A stretch of DNA of 64,000 bases from Methanorbis rubei (GTDB lineage Archaea; Halobacteriota; Methanomicrobia; Methanomicrobiales; Methanocorpusculaceae). How positions within the stretch are numbered: the first letter of the stretch is position 1; every line of letters starts with the position of its first letter. Location of the stretch: positions 307,545 through 371,544 of the forward strand of contig NZ_JAWDKB010000001.1 of the NCBI RefSeq assembly GCF_032714495.1, written 5' to 3'. Position numbers and translations under genes: made by a program. The notes below the pieces were generated by a model, which saw only the letters and a list, made by a program, of their open reading frames with translations, did not search any database and was not told where the DNA came from. Shown in pieces: positions 34,938 through 43,765 of the stretch.

Positions 34938-36168
34938 AACGTCCTCCGCCTCTGTTGTGGGCAAGCTCATTTCTCCGATTATTTTTGAGCTTTCGATACG
35001 CAACCTTCGGCTGAATTTTCTGCGGTCGCTTCTCTCGATGGTTGGCATCATCATCGGCGTTGTTGCGATTACGTCGCTTGGTATGATGGGTGCTGCGTTT
35101 TCTTCGGATATGACATCGATTTTGTCGTCTTCGACGAACTCATTGACGATTTCTTCAGCGGATGAAAAAATAGTGGACGGAGTTTCTGTGAATGGTCTTT
35201 CCTCCAAGGATCTCCGAGATATTGAGGCTGCCATACGAACGGTCACGAGTGACTATTCATTGATTCCTATGTATCGGGGAAGTAAGTCGATTACTTCAGG
35301 CAAGGACGGGTTTTCGGCATCGGTTTATGGTCTTGAACCTGGTGATATCCCTGATCTTGTGACGATCTCCAGCGGTAAAACTCCCCGCAGTACAGAAGGG
35401 GTTCTGATTGGCCAGAAGCTCGCTGATGATTATGATCTCCGCATCGGCAGTCGTCTGATGATGACTGATAAAAATGGTGCGACAACGGCTGTGCGTGTTG
35501 TTGGTATCATGGAAAATTCCGGTATGTCACTGACGTTTTCAACGGATCGGGCGATTGTCGGAACTGCAACATGGTTTGAGTCTATGGCGAGTACTCATAA
35601 ACTCTACACCTCTGCCATGGTGAAGACCGGCAATCTGGATAATCTTGATCCGATGGTTGAGGCGATTGAGAAACGGCTGAACGGTCGTGCTGACCGGAAG
35701 ACAGATGATCGTGTGAGCATCCTTGATGCCCGGCAGTTTGCTGCGGCGATGCAGGAGGGTCTTGGCATGATCTCTCTGTTCCTTATGGCTATCGGCGGAA
35801 TTTCCCTGTTAGTTGCCGCGATTGCAATCTTCAATGTGATGCTGATGAGTGTGAACGAGCGTATCCGCGAGATTGGTATTCTTCGCAGTATCGGAACGCT
35901 CCGCAGTCAGGTGTTGCTGATGTTTCTGTATGAAGCAATAATCATCGGTCTGATCGGGGCGCTGATCGGCGGAATATTGAGTGCCGGTGCGTCGGCGGTG
36001 GTGATTGGTCTGCTGTTTGGCAACATCGCCCTGATGTTTACTCCGGCGGTTCTCGTCTACATTCCGTACGGCATCATCATTGGCATTGCCGTCTGTCTGC
36101 TGTCTGGATTGTATCCGGCATGGAAAGCGGCAAATCTGAATCCGGTGGAAGCACTGGCTTCGGATTAA
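34930..36168 (+). CDS. FtsX/MacB-family ABC permease
   Basis: 412 residues. An N-terminal transmembrane helix (LRSLLSMVGIIIGVVAITSLGMMGAAF) is followed by a ~200-residue extracytoplasmic MacB-PCD-like domain. Three C-terminal helices follow (ISLFLMAIGGISLLVAAIAIFNVMLMSV; LYEAIIIGLIGALIGGILSAGASAVV; YIPYGIIIGIAVCLLSGLYPAW) with the usual NERIREIGILRSIG cytoplasmic coupling motif and a final NLNPVEAL. With the ATPase and the CARDB protein it forms one operon. Such complexes move lipids or peptides or transmit force rather than importing nutrients. Substrate unknown. Confidence 0.92.
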   Translation: MSKTSSASVVGKLISPIIFELSIRNLRLNFLRSLLSMVGIIIGVVAITSLGMMGAAFSSDMTSILSSSTNSLTISSADEKIVDGVSVNGLSSKDLRDIEAAIRTVTSDYSLIPMYRGSKSITSGKDGFSASVYGLEPGDIPDLVTISSGKTPRSTEGVLIGQKLADDYDLRIGSRLMMTDKNGATTAVRVVGIMENSGMSLTFSTDRAIVGTATWFESMASTHKLYTSAMVKTGNLDNLDPMVEAIEKRLNGRADRKTDDRVSILDARQFAAAMQEGLGMISLFLMAIGGISLLVAAIAIFNVMLMSVNERIREIGILRSIGTLRSQVLLMFLYEAIIIGLIGALIGGILSAGASAVVIGLLFGNIALMFTPAVLVYIPYGIIIGIAVCLLSGLYPAWKAANLNPVEALASD

Positions 36169-36211
36169 TTTTTTTTATTGATCTGATTTTCTGTTCGTTT
36201 TTAAAATCGGA

Positions 36212-36485
36212 CTTACGCGGTGATGAGTTTCATTATTTGAGATTTTCTGTCTTTGGCCGCGCTTGGAGTAACCACGGAATGCACAGAGCACACAGAACTT
36301 CACGGAAAAATGAAAATGCACGGAGAACGCCTGCGGCGCCGGAATGCACGGAATATATTTTTCATATTTTGAGGGAGTAAAAGAGAATTAATTGTCTCGG
36401 AAATCTTTCCGTGCATTCCGGCGCCGCAGGCGTTCTCCGTGCATTCAGTGAAGCTCCGTGATATTTCTGTGTATTCCGTGGTTAT
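36212..36485. repeat. Family B inverted-repeat element, copy 2
   Basis: It begins CTTACGCGGTGATGAG, the same outer end as copy 1, but no matching right outer end. The arms 36268-36352 and 36407-36485 are inverse, with CACGGA words and GCCTGCGGCGCCGG. The centre (around 36352-36406, TTTTTCATATTTTGAG) is shared with copy 3 and not with copy 1. Placed between convergent stops of the permease and the flavoprotein. Confidence 0.82.
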
Positions 36486-36507
36486 TTCAAACAAAAAAAA
36501 AGTATTT

Positions 36508-37062
36508 TTACTCTGCAAGTTTCTTGCCGAGTGTTTTTGCCGCTGCAAGCGACTCAGGTTTCAGATCGTCTGCCGCGTGCAGACCGCCCACAATCAGCGG
36601 CTCCCCGACGCTTGCGCCCAAGTAACTAAAGCCGCCAACAAGCGTGTTCGCACACTGTGCATACGCCTTTTCATCATCATACCCTTGGGTAATGATCGCC
36701 ACTGTTTTTTTGCCGGGCTTCATTCTCGAACCCTCAGGCCCGAGGAATGCATACAGCCGGTCGATGAAGCATTTGATCTGACCCGTGTTTTCGCCAAAGT
36801 AAATCGGTGAGCCGATAATGATCGCATCAGCAGCATTGATCTTGTCATACAGCGGGGTCATGTCATCTTTCTGCGTGCACATCTTCGCCTGATCCGCTTT
36901 GCAGGCAAGGCATCCCATGCAACCGTGAATATTCATCTTTGCCGCATCGATGAACTCAACCTCTGCTCCCGCACTCTTCGCCGCGTTGAGGGCAGTCTCG
37001 ATCAGTTTTTTTGTACTGCTTTTCGGTGCAGCTGAACCGCAAATACCGAGAATCTTTGTCAT
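36508..37062 (-). CDS. Iron-sulfur flavoprotein (NADPH-dependent FMN reductase family)
   Basis: 184 residues from ATG 37062; the longer frame to 37119 lacks the fold start. Flavodoxin-like: KILGICGSAAPKSSTKKLIETAL (FMN phosphate loop), compact cysteine motif CMGCLACKADQAKMC for a 4Fe-4S cluster, ADAIIIGSPIYFGENTGQIKCFIDR. Family members (Isf) take electrons from ferredoxin and reduce O2 or H2O2 in methanogens. The in vivo acceptor here is inferred. Confidence 0.9.
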   Translation of the reverse strand: MTKILGICGSAAPKSSTKKLIETALNAAKSAGAEVEFIDAAKMNIHGCMGCLACKADQAKMCTQKDDMTPLYDKINAADAIIIGSPIYFGENTGQIKCFIDRLYAFLGPEGSRMKPGKKTVAIITQGYDDEKAYAQCANTLVGGFSYLGASVGEPLIVGGLHAADDLKPESLAAAKTLGKKLAE

Positions 37063-37144
37063 GTCTCTTATTTTTCTTTGGAGTCCGTAATTAGTTTGTG
37101 TATTCTGACACTGCCGCATGTGCGCTGTCAGGTTTTCTGGTGTC

Positions 37145-37368
37145 GCCTATTAATTCCTGATCTCCCACGGAAAAACGAAACACGTAGAAAATTTCACAGA
37201 AAAAAACATCACTGAGAGGCGTGAACATCACAGAAATATCGTTTCAAATCTGAGTTCCGTGATGTTCACGTCTACTCCGTGATGTTTTTCCGTGGAGTTC
37301 AGTGTGTTCCGTTTTTCCGTGGGCGGAGCTACGATGAACGTTAGTTGCCAATAAACGAATTAATGGGC
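37145..37368. repeat. Family C inverted-repeat element, copy 2 (full length)
   Basis: 224 bp with outer ends GCCTATTAATTC and GAATTAATGGGC (inverse with one mismatch). Inside, the arms CCCACGGAAAAACG...ACATCACTGAGAGGCGTGAACATCA and inverse. The right flank GGGCGGAGCTA...GAACGTTAGTTG is also present in the remnant at 6.2 kb. Between the divergent flavoprotein and valS genes. Confidence 0.82.
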
Positions 37369-37423
37369 AAAACCCTGCTCTCTCATAACAATCAAATGGA
37401 AAGAAAAACAAAAACTACTGCAG

Positions 37424-40024
37424 ATGTCACTCCCAGAGGAGCTTCCCAAAACATACGACTTTGCCGCCGTGGAAAAGCGGTGGCTGGGCGAATGGAATGA
37501 TAGCGATTTTTACTTCGATACCCAATCGAAAAAACCCCAATACGTAATTGATACTCCGCCGCCGTACCCGACCGGCAAACTCCACATCGGCCACGCATTA
37601 AACTGGGTCTACATGGACATCATCGCGCGCTACAAGCGCATGACCGGCTACAATGTCATGTTTCCGCAGGGCTGGGACTGTCACGGCCTCCCGACCGAGG
37701 TCAAAGTCGAAGAGACCCACAACATCACCAAAAATGATGTCTCCCGTGAAGAGTTCCGCCGCATGTGCCGCGAGCTCACCGTAGAAAACATCGCAGCAAT
37801 GCGCCAGTCGCTTCGGACCATGGGGTTCTCGGTTGACTGGAGCAACGAATACATCACCATGGAGCCGTACTACTACGGCAAAACCCAGCTCTCGTTCCTG
37901 CGCATGCTCAAAGACGGCTACATCTATCAGGACGAGCACCCGGTAAACTACTGCACCCGCTGCGAAACTGCGATCGCATTCGCCGAAGTATCCTACTACG
38001 AAGGAACCACACTCCTCAACTTCTTCGACTTCGACGGACTTGAGATCGCAACCACGCGCCCTGAACTGCTTGCCGCCTGTGTCGCCGTTGCCGTCCACCC
38101 GGACGACGAGCGCTACACGAACAGTGTTGGAAAAACTCTCCGCGTCCCCATCTTCGGCCACGACGTAACCATCATCGCAGACGATGCCGTTGACATGAAC
38201 TTCGGATCAGGTGCCGTGATGATCTGTACGTTTGGTGACAAGACCGACGTGTTCTGGTGGAAGAAGCATCACCTGCCGCTTCGGAAAGCTCTGTCTACAA
38301 ATGGAACCATGACCGCAATCTGCGGCAAGTACCAGGGAATGACCTCAAAGGCATGCCGCGAGGCAATCCTTGCAGACATGAAAGCACTTGGCATCCTCAA
38401 GAGCCAGAAACAGATCGATCAGCGTGTCGGCGGTTGCTGGAGATGCAAGACTCCGATTGAAATTCTTTCTGAACGCCAGTGGTTTGTCAGAGTCAAGGGT
38501 GATGAGATCGTCAAAACCGCCCGCGAGATCAAATGGTATCCCGAACACATGCTGCAGCGGCTGGAGAACTGGGCTGAACAGATGGAGTGGGACTGGTGCA
38601 TTTCCCGACAGCGGCTGTTCGCCACCCCGATTCCGGTCTGGTTCTGTGATCACTGCGGCGAGACCATTCTCCCTGATGAAGCAGACCTCCCCATTGACCC
38701 GACCGTTGACAAACCAAAGCATGCCTGCCCGAAATGCGGCGGCACCTCGTTCACCGGCGAGACCGATGTGCTCGACACCTGGATGGACTCATCCATCACC
38801 GACCTGCATATCACCGGCTGGGACGGATCCGGAAAACCGCCGTTCTTCCCGTCACAGATTCGCCCGCAGGGTCATGACATCATTCGGACATGGGCATTCT
38901 ACACCATCCTCCGCAGCATCGCGCTCACCGGCGAAAAGCCGTGGGACGGCATTCTGATCAACGGCATGGTGCTTGGCGAGGACGGCTTCAAGATGTCGAA
39001 GTCGCGCGGCAATGTGATCGGTCCTGAAGACGTCATGGGTCCGTACGGTGTTGACGCGCTTCGTCAGTGGGCAGCTGCGGGCTCCTCAACCGGTCAGGAC
39101 ATTCAGTTCAACTGGAATGATGTGGTCGCAGCATCCAGATTCCAGACAAAAATGTGGAACATTGTCAGGTTCTCCTTGATGCAGATCAACAAGGAGACCG
39201 CTGTTCCGGAGACAAACGGTCCGGCAACTCTCATCGACCGCTGGATGCTTGCAAACCTTTCGCACACGATCGCTGAAGTTACAGACGCTATGGAGAATTA
39301 TCTCTTCGACAAAGGCCTGAAGCTGATCCGCGACTTTGCATGGAACGTGCTTGCCGATGAGTATCTGGAGTTTGTGAAAGGCAGACTCTACAGCGAGGAC
39401 CCTGACCGTGCCGGTGCGGTTTACACGCTCAGGACCACGGTGGACGCCCTGTGCACGATGCTCTCCCCCTACATTCCGTTCTTCGCACAGGAGTGTTACC
39501 ACCATCTCTCCGGCGGTGCGAGAATCGTTGATCACCCATGGAGCGATTTCTCATACGTCGACGCAGACGCCATGCGTGACGGCGACCTTGTAGTGAAAAT
39601 CGTTGGTGTGCTGCGCAAGTACAAGCATGACGAGGGACTCGCCCTCAATGCACCGCTTGGTGACATCACCATCTACACGCCGTCGCACAATGTTGACGAC
39701 GCAGGCGATCTCGGCCGCACGGTAAATGCCCAGGTGGCATGGAAGGCGGAAGAGCCAAAGCTTGAGAAGACCGTCGGCGACGTGGTGTTCAACAAGGGAG
39801 TTGTCGGAAAAACTCTCCGCGGCAAAGCAGGTGCATTCATGGCAGCGGTAAATGCACTTTCTGATACCGAGAAGATTACTCCGCCCGCGGTCGTCATCGT
39901 TGACGGTGAGGAGACTGCGGTGCCGGAGAATGCATGGACCACTTCGTATGTCTACTCGGTCTCCGGCATGGCGGTTGATGTGATCATGGTTGATGACGCG
40001 ATCATTACGATCAGAAAGGCCTGA
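37424..40024 (+). CDS. valS: Valyl-tRNA synthetase
   Basis: 866 residues, the archaeal/compact ValRS length. [20 protein letters not shown] gives the HIGH motif, [17 protein letters not shown] follows, and [15 protein letters not shown] is the KMSKS loop near residue 525. The CP1 editing domain lies between. A zinc-type Cys group sits in [12 protein letters not shown]...HACPKCGG. It charges tRNA-Val and clears Thr-tRNA-Val. Stands alone between repeat elements. Confidence 0.96.
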   Translation: MSLPEELPKTYDFAAVEKRWLGEWNDSDFYFDTQSKKPQYVIDTPPPYPTGKLHIGHALNWVYMDIIARYKRMTGYNVMFPQGWDCHGLPTEVKVEETHNITKNDVSREEFRRMCRELTVENIAAMRQSLRTMGFSVDWSNEYITMEPYYYGKTQLSFLRMLKDGYIYQDEHPVNYCTRCETAIAFAEVSYYEGTTLLNFFDFDGLEIATTRPELLAACVAVAVHPDDERYTNSVGKTLRVPIFGHDVTIIADDAVDMNFGSGAVMICTFGDKTDVFWWKKHHLPLRKALSTNGTMTAICGKYQGMTSKACREAILADMKALGILKSQKQIDQRVGGCWRCKTPIEILSERQWFVRVKGDEIVKTAREIKWYPEHMLQRLENWAEQMEWDWCISRQRLFATPIPVWFCDHCGETILPDEADLPIDPTVDKPKHACPKCGGTSFTGETDVLDTWMDSSITDLHITGWDGSGKPPFFPSQIRPQGHDIIRTWAFYTILRSIALTGEKPWDGILINGMVLGEDGFKMSKSRGNVIGPEDVMGPYGVDALRQWAAAGSSTGQDIQFNWNDVVAASRFQTKMWNIVRFSLMQINKETAVPETNGPATLIDRWMLANLSHTIAEVTDAMENYLFDKGLKLIRDFAWNVLADEYLEFVKGRLYSEDPDRAGAVYTLRTTVDALCTMLSPYIPFFAQECYHHLSGGARIVDHPWSDFSYVDADAMRDGDLVVKIVGVLRKYKHDEGLALNAPLGDITIYTPSHNVDDAGDLGRTVNAQVAWKAEEPKLEKTVGDVVFNKGVVGKTLRGKAGAFMAAVNALSDTEKITPPAVVIVDGEETAVPENAWTTSYVYSVSGMAVDVIMVDDAIITIRKA

Positions 40025-40049
40025 TCGTTTTCACTTTTTTGTTTCGTCG

Positions 40050-40212
40050 CTCCGCCCACGAAAAATCAGAACATACGGAAATTTTTCTGAAAAAATTATC
40101 GCAGAAATATTTTCATGGCATGCCAACAGAAAAAAATTATTTTTTTGATTCCGTGATGTTCACGTCTGCTCCGTGATGTTTTTCCGTGGTGCTCCGTGTG
40201 TTCAGTGTTTTC
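40050..40212. repeat. Family C element, copy 3 (left arm decayed)
   Basis: The right arm CCGTGATGTTCACGTCTGCTCCGTGATGTTTTTCCGTGG (written in two overlapping parts at 40150-40188) matches copies 1 and 2. The left arm keeps only CCGCCCACGAAAAATCAGAACA and scattered words. The core hairpin is therefore largely lost. Between valS and the acyl-CoA synthetase promoter. Confidence 0.65.
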
Positions 40213-40245
40213 TGCGAAGCAGAATCATACACCCACCGCCCACTC

Positions 40246-40256
40246 TTTTTATATTT
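40246..40256 (+). promoter_or_regulatory. TATA box of the acyl-CoA synthetase gene
   Basis: TTTTTATATTT lies 23-33 nt before the ATG at 40279, so the transcript should start at or only a few nt before the start codon. No ribosome binding site is seen, which agrees with a leaderless message. Confidence 0.6.
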
Positions 40257-40278
40257 CAAACCCCAACATTTATGGAAT

Positions 40279-41976
40279 ATGCCCGAAAGCTACGCATGCG
40301 GCGTGTCCATGAAGCCGCTTCTTGGACAAACCGTTGGACAAATCCTGAACAGCATTGCAGCGAAGTACCCGAGCACTGACGCTCTCGTCTCCGTTGAACA
40401 GAACCTTCGCTACACATGGGCGGAGTTTCTAAGCGCTGTTGATGACGTAGCCAAAGGCCTCATGATGCTTGGCATCGAACACGGCATGCGTGTCGCCATC
40501 TGGGCCATGAACTATGCAGAGTGGATTCTCGTGCAGTACGCCACCGCAAAAATCGGTGCCGTCATGGTCAACATCAACCCTGCATACCGGACGTTTGAAC
40601 TGGAGTACTCCTTAAAACAGTCCGAGGTCGACACCCTGATCTTACAGGGACGGTTCAAGACCTCAGACTATGTCGGCATGTTCTATGAAGCATGCCCCGA
40701 GGCATTTGAGTCAAAGCCAGGGAGACTGAGATCTGAAAAGTTCCCGTACCTCAGAAACATCGTCTTCATGGGAGAGATTCCCTACAACGGCATGTACCGC
40801 TGGAGCGAAATGCTCGAAGCAGGCAGACAGATCTCGGATCAGGAACTCTCCGACCGCGAGGACTCGGTCGAGTTCGATGATCCTTTAAACATCCAGTACA
40901 CCAGCGGCACCACCGGCTATCCGAAAGGTGTTGTCTTATCCCATCACTCTGTGCTCAACAACGGCATGATCATTGGTGACGGCATGAAGTTCACCGAAAA
41001 GGACAAGCTCTGCATTCCGGTGCCCTTCTACCACTGCTTCGGCATGGTCCTCTCCAACATGGCATGTGTGACGCACGGCACCACCATGGTGATTCCGTCG
41101 CCCTCCTTTGATCCCGAAGCCGTCATGAAAGCGGTGCAGGACGAACAGTGCACTGCCCTGCACGGCGTTCCCACCATGTTCATTGCTGAGCTTGAGCACC
41201 CGAACTTCTCACGCTATGACTTCTCCAGTCTCCGCACCGGCATCATGGCAGGTTCTCCCTGCCCGATCGAGCGGATGCGGGAGGTCAGCAACAAGATGAA
41301 CATGAAAGAGATCGTCATCGTCTACGGCCTTACCGAGACGTCCCCCGGCATCACCATGTCCACCACCGACGACAGTCTTGAGCGCCGTGTTACAACCGTT
41401 GGCCGCGTCTTCCCCCACACCGAACTCATCATCAAGGACCCGAAGACCGGACGCATCGTACCGCTCGGAGAGACCGGAGAGATCTGTGCCCGTGGCTACA
41501 TGAAGATGAAGTGCTACTACAACAATCCGTCGGCGACCGCTCAGGTGATCGACCGCAACGGATGGCTGCACTCAGGCGACCTTGGAACGATGGACGCAGA
41601 AGGCTATGTCAAAATGGTGGGGAGGTTAAAGGAGATGGTGATCCGCGGCGGAGAAAATCTCTATCCCCGAGAGATCGAAGAGTTCCTGCACCTGCACAAA
41701 AAGATCTCCGACGTCTATGTCATCGGTGTTCCTGACGAAAAGTACGGCGAAGAGCTGATGGCATGGGTCAAGGTTGAACCAGGACAGACCCTTACCGAAA
41801 ACGAGATTCGTGACTACTGTAACGGCCGCATCGCCCGCCAGAAAATCCCCAGATACTACAAGTTCGTTGACTCGTTCCCGATGACCGTCACCGGCAAAAT
41901 TCAGAAAGGCGAGATGCAGAAGATCTCTATTCCGGAACTCGGCCTCGAAGAAGTTGCGAAAATTAAAACAGCATAA
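40279..41976 (+). CDS. AMP-forming acyl-CoA synthetase
   Basis: 565 residues from ATG 40279, chosen by the TATA spacing. ANL superfamily: P-loop-like YTSGTTGYPKGVVLSHHS, VYGLTETSPGITMS (A5), GWLHSGDLGTMDAEGYVKMVGR (A7/A8) and the C-terminal Lys in MTVTGKIQKGEM (A10). It activates a carboxylic acid to acyl-AMP and then acyl-CoA. The length and REEIEEFL-type region resemble medium/long-chain fatty acyl ligases more than Acs. The substrate in a methanogen is not known. Confidence 0.9.
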   Translation: MPESYACGVSMKPLLGQTVGQILNSIAAKYPSTDALVSVEQNLRYTWAEFLSAVDDVAKGLMMLGIEHGMRVAIWAMNYAEWILVQYATAKIGAVMVNINPAYRTFELEYSLKQSEVDTLILQGRFKTSDYVGMFYEACPEAFESKPGRLRSEKFPYLRNIVFMGEIPYNGMYRWSEMLEAGRQISDQELSDREDSVEFDDPLNIQYTSGTTGYPKGVVLSHHSVLNNGMIIGDGMKFTEKDKLCIPVPFYHCFGMVLSNMACVTHGTTMVIPSPSFDPEAVMKAVQDEQCTALHGVPTMFIAELEHPNFSRYDFSSLRTGIMAGSPCPIERMREVSNKMNMKEIVIVYGLTETSPGITMSTTDDSLERRVTTVGRVFPHTELIIKDPKTGRIVPLGETGEICARGYMKMKCYYNNPSATAQVIDRNGWLHSGDLGTMDAEGYVKMVGRLKEMVIRGGENLYPREIEEFLHLHKKISDVYVIGVPDEKYGEELMAWVKVEPGQTLTENEIRDYCNGRIARQKIPRYYKFVDSFPMTVTGKIQKGEMQKISIPELGLEEVAKIKTA

Positions 41977-42086
41977 CTCACTTCTTTTTTTTTCCAATTA
42001 ATTAAATTTCTGACGAATGTTGAGGTTATTCGCTACACCCAACAACATAATATAATAATCAATTCAAATATGAACAGGAACAAAAA

Positions 42087-42809
42087 ATGCCAACAACACA
42101 TGTAGTATTTGTCGGGCCAGAGCGCGACTTCCTTATGGGGTCGATCGCTCTCCTACGCGAAGTGGGTTTTTCCCGCATCGTTCTGGTAACCGGAAGTGAC
42201 CCAAAATTCTCCGGTGAGGCTCTGGTGCAAAAAACTGCAAAATCTTTGTCCCGTGATCTTGGAATCTTCTGGCCGGTGTCCGTGGTGGAAGTGAACAAGT
42301 CGTCGGTCATGGAGGCTGCAAACCAGATTCTTTCCATCATCAACAGTGAGCGCACGCTCGGCAACGATGTTTTACTCAACGTCGCCTCTGCTCTTCAGCC
42401 GCTTTCGATGAGTGCATACATTGCCGCAAGCATGAGCAGGGCACGGGTTGTTTCAGCTCTGCCAAACTACAGCGATGATGGCACACTCGTTGGGGCACTG
42501 GAGATTGTTGAGATCCCGGTTCTGCCGATCGGATACCCGGGCGCAGAACAACAGCTGTTAATCTCTCGTATCGGCGATGGTGTGGAGTCGCTTGATTCGC
42601 TGATTTACCTGATGTTCCCTGATATTGATAAGAACTCGAAACGGTTCCGCAGCGAAAGAAGCAGACTTTCCCACCATCTCTCCAAGCTTGAGTCCGGCGG
42701 GTTCATCGTGAAAACCAAGTACGGCAGAAATATTGCCATTCGTCTGACCTGTCTGGGCCAGATGTTTGCCCAGGTTATCTCCCGCGGCGATATACCGCAG
42801 GATGACTAA
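42087..42809 (+). CDS. CARF-like domain wHTH regulator
   Basis: 240 residues. Residues 1-130 look like a CARF-type Rossmann domain: HVVFVGPERDFLMGSIALLREVGFSRIVLVTGSD, then NDVLLNVASALQPLSMSAYIAASMSRARVV, matching the N-x-(S/T)...pmsxAa pattern that binds cyclic oligoadenylate in Csa3-like proteins. A winged helix follows (about 175-235: RSRLSHHLSKLESGGFIVKTKYGRNIAIRLT). No CRISPR array or cas gene is in the window, so the ligand and target are open. Close in architecture to the DUF6293/HFX_2341 group. A TATA-like ATATAATAATC lies just upstream. Confidence 0.68.
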   Translation: MPTTHVVFVGPERDFLMGSIALLREVGFSRIVLVTGSDPKFSGEALVQKTAKSLSRDLGIFWPVSVVEVNKSSVMEAANQILSIINSERTLGNDVLLNVASALQPLSMSAYIAASMSRARVVSALPNYSDDGTLVGALEIVEIPVLPIGYPGAEQQLLISRIGDGVESLDSLIYLMFPDIDKNSKRFRSERSRLSHHLSKLESGGFIVKTKYGRNIAIRLTCLGQMFAQVISRGDIPQDD

Positions 42810-42825
42810 TCTTTTTTAGAGAAGA

Positions 42826-42976
42826 GTTACGCAGTGGCGAATAGCGCGAATAAATAATTTCTATGCATTTCTAAATGGATAGATATGTTCAAAAAATAAT
42901 TTTGATAATCCCTAAAATCATCATTGGCGATTTTTTTATTCGCGCTATTCGCGTTTCAGAAATTACACCGCGTAAG
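42826..42976. repeat. Family A element, copy 3, with GTTACGC outer ends
   Basis: Family A arms (CGAATAGCGCGAATAA at 42838 and TTATTCGCGCTATTCGCG to about 42957) are framed by GTTACGCAGTG (42826) and CACCGCGTAAG (42966-42976). This is the same outer end as family B and D elements. Its AT-rich centre matches copy 1 in reverse orientation, including TCTAAATGGATAGATATGTTC. Between the convergent CARF and HAD stops. Confidence 0.8.
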
Positions 42977-42981
42977 TTCTA

Positions 42982-43665
42982 TTAAAGAAGTACTTTTCCT
43001 ATCTCGTCAGGACTTCGCGCTACAATTACCCGCGGAGGACAGGTATGGTTTTGTTCGTAGAAGTTTCGGTCACCGTAGGCTGCATAAACTGCGGCAAGCC
43101 CGAGTGCTTTTGCCGGTTCGATGTCGCGGCGGATTGAGTCTCCGACATACATGGTCTCATGCGGCATGATGTCGAGCAGACTCATGGCGTACTCAAACGG
43201 TGCGTGATGCGGTTTTTTGTAGCCGGTGAGATCATAGGCGACGATGACGTCGAAGAAGGAGTCAAGGCCGGTATGTTTGAGCCGCTCGACCGCGGCATAC
43301 TCATAGGCGTCGGTTACGATGCCGAGCCGGTATCCTTTGTTTTTGAGTGCTGAGAGAAGGTCGGGGATTCCTGGGTAAGGTGCAAGTCCGGTGAACTTTG
43401 CATCTTCAAATGCTTTGACTGCGGTAAGGTATCCGTCGACGCTGAATCTCTGGTTGTCCATCATGAAGTCCTGCAGGTTTGCATGATCTTCGATATGGTA
43501 CTTCCAGCGAAGGTAATAGGAGAACAGCTGATCTCCTGTGCCAAACCCTACCGCGCCTGCTGCTGCTGCTGCTCCGCGCTTCATTGCGGCAACGAAGTCG
43601 AAGAGTGTGTTGTCCATGTCGAAAAGGACGGCTGAGTAGGCAGGTTCAAGGAGGGTCTTTTGCAT
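42982..43665 (-). CDS. HAD-family hydrolase
   Basis: 227 residues. Motif I FDMDNTLFD (nucleophile Asp16, Asp18), motif II LGIVTDAYEY, motif III Lys in GYKKPHHAPFEYA, motif IV YVGDSIRRDIEPAKALG. The helical cap after motif I is subclass I. A phosphatase or phosphonatase-type enzyme with unknown substrate. Its first codons face the divergent-free gap before the MBL gene on the same strand. Confidence 0.9.
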   Translation of the reverse strand: MQKTLLEPAYSAVLFDMDNTLFDFVAAMKRGAAAAAGAVGFGTGDQLFSYYLRWKYHIEDHANLQDFMMDNQRFSVDGYLTAVKAFEDAKFTGLAPYPGIPDLLSALKNKGYRLGIVTDAYEYAAVERLKHTGLDSFFDVIVAYDLTGYKKPHHAPFEYAMSLLDIMPHETMYVGDSIRRDIEPAKALGLAAVYAAYGDRNFYEQNHTCPPRVIVARSPDEIGKVLL

Positions 43666-43765
43666 TTTGCTGATTAGATGTTTTTCACGGACCTACTTAG
43701 GCATGCCGGTCCCGGCAGTTCCGGTCAGGAAAAAAATGGTGCCGGGAAATAAACTGCCGGTCAGT

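Noticed and set aside
37598..38161. 187-codon minus-strand frame opposite valS
   Set aside because: Antisense to the HIGH and editing regions of ValRS.
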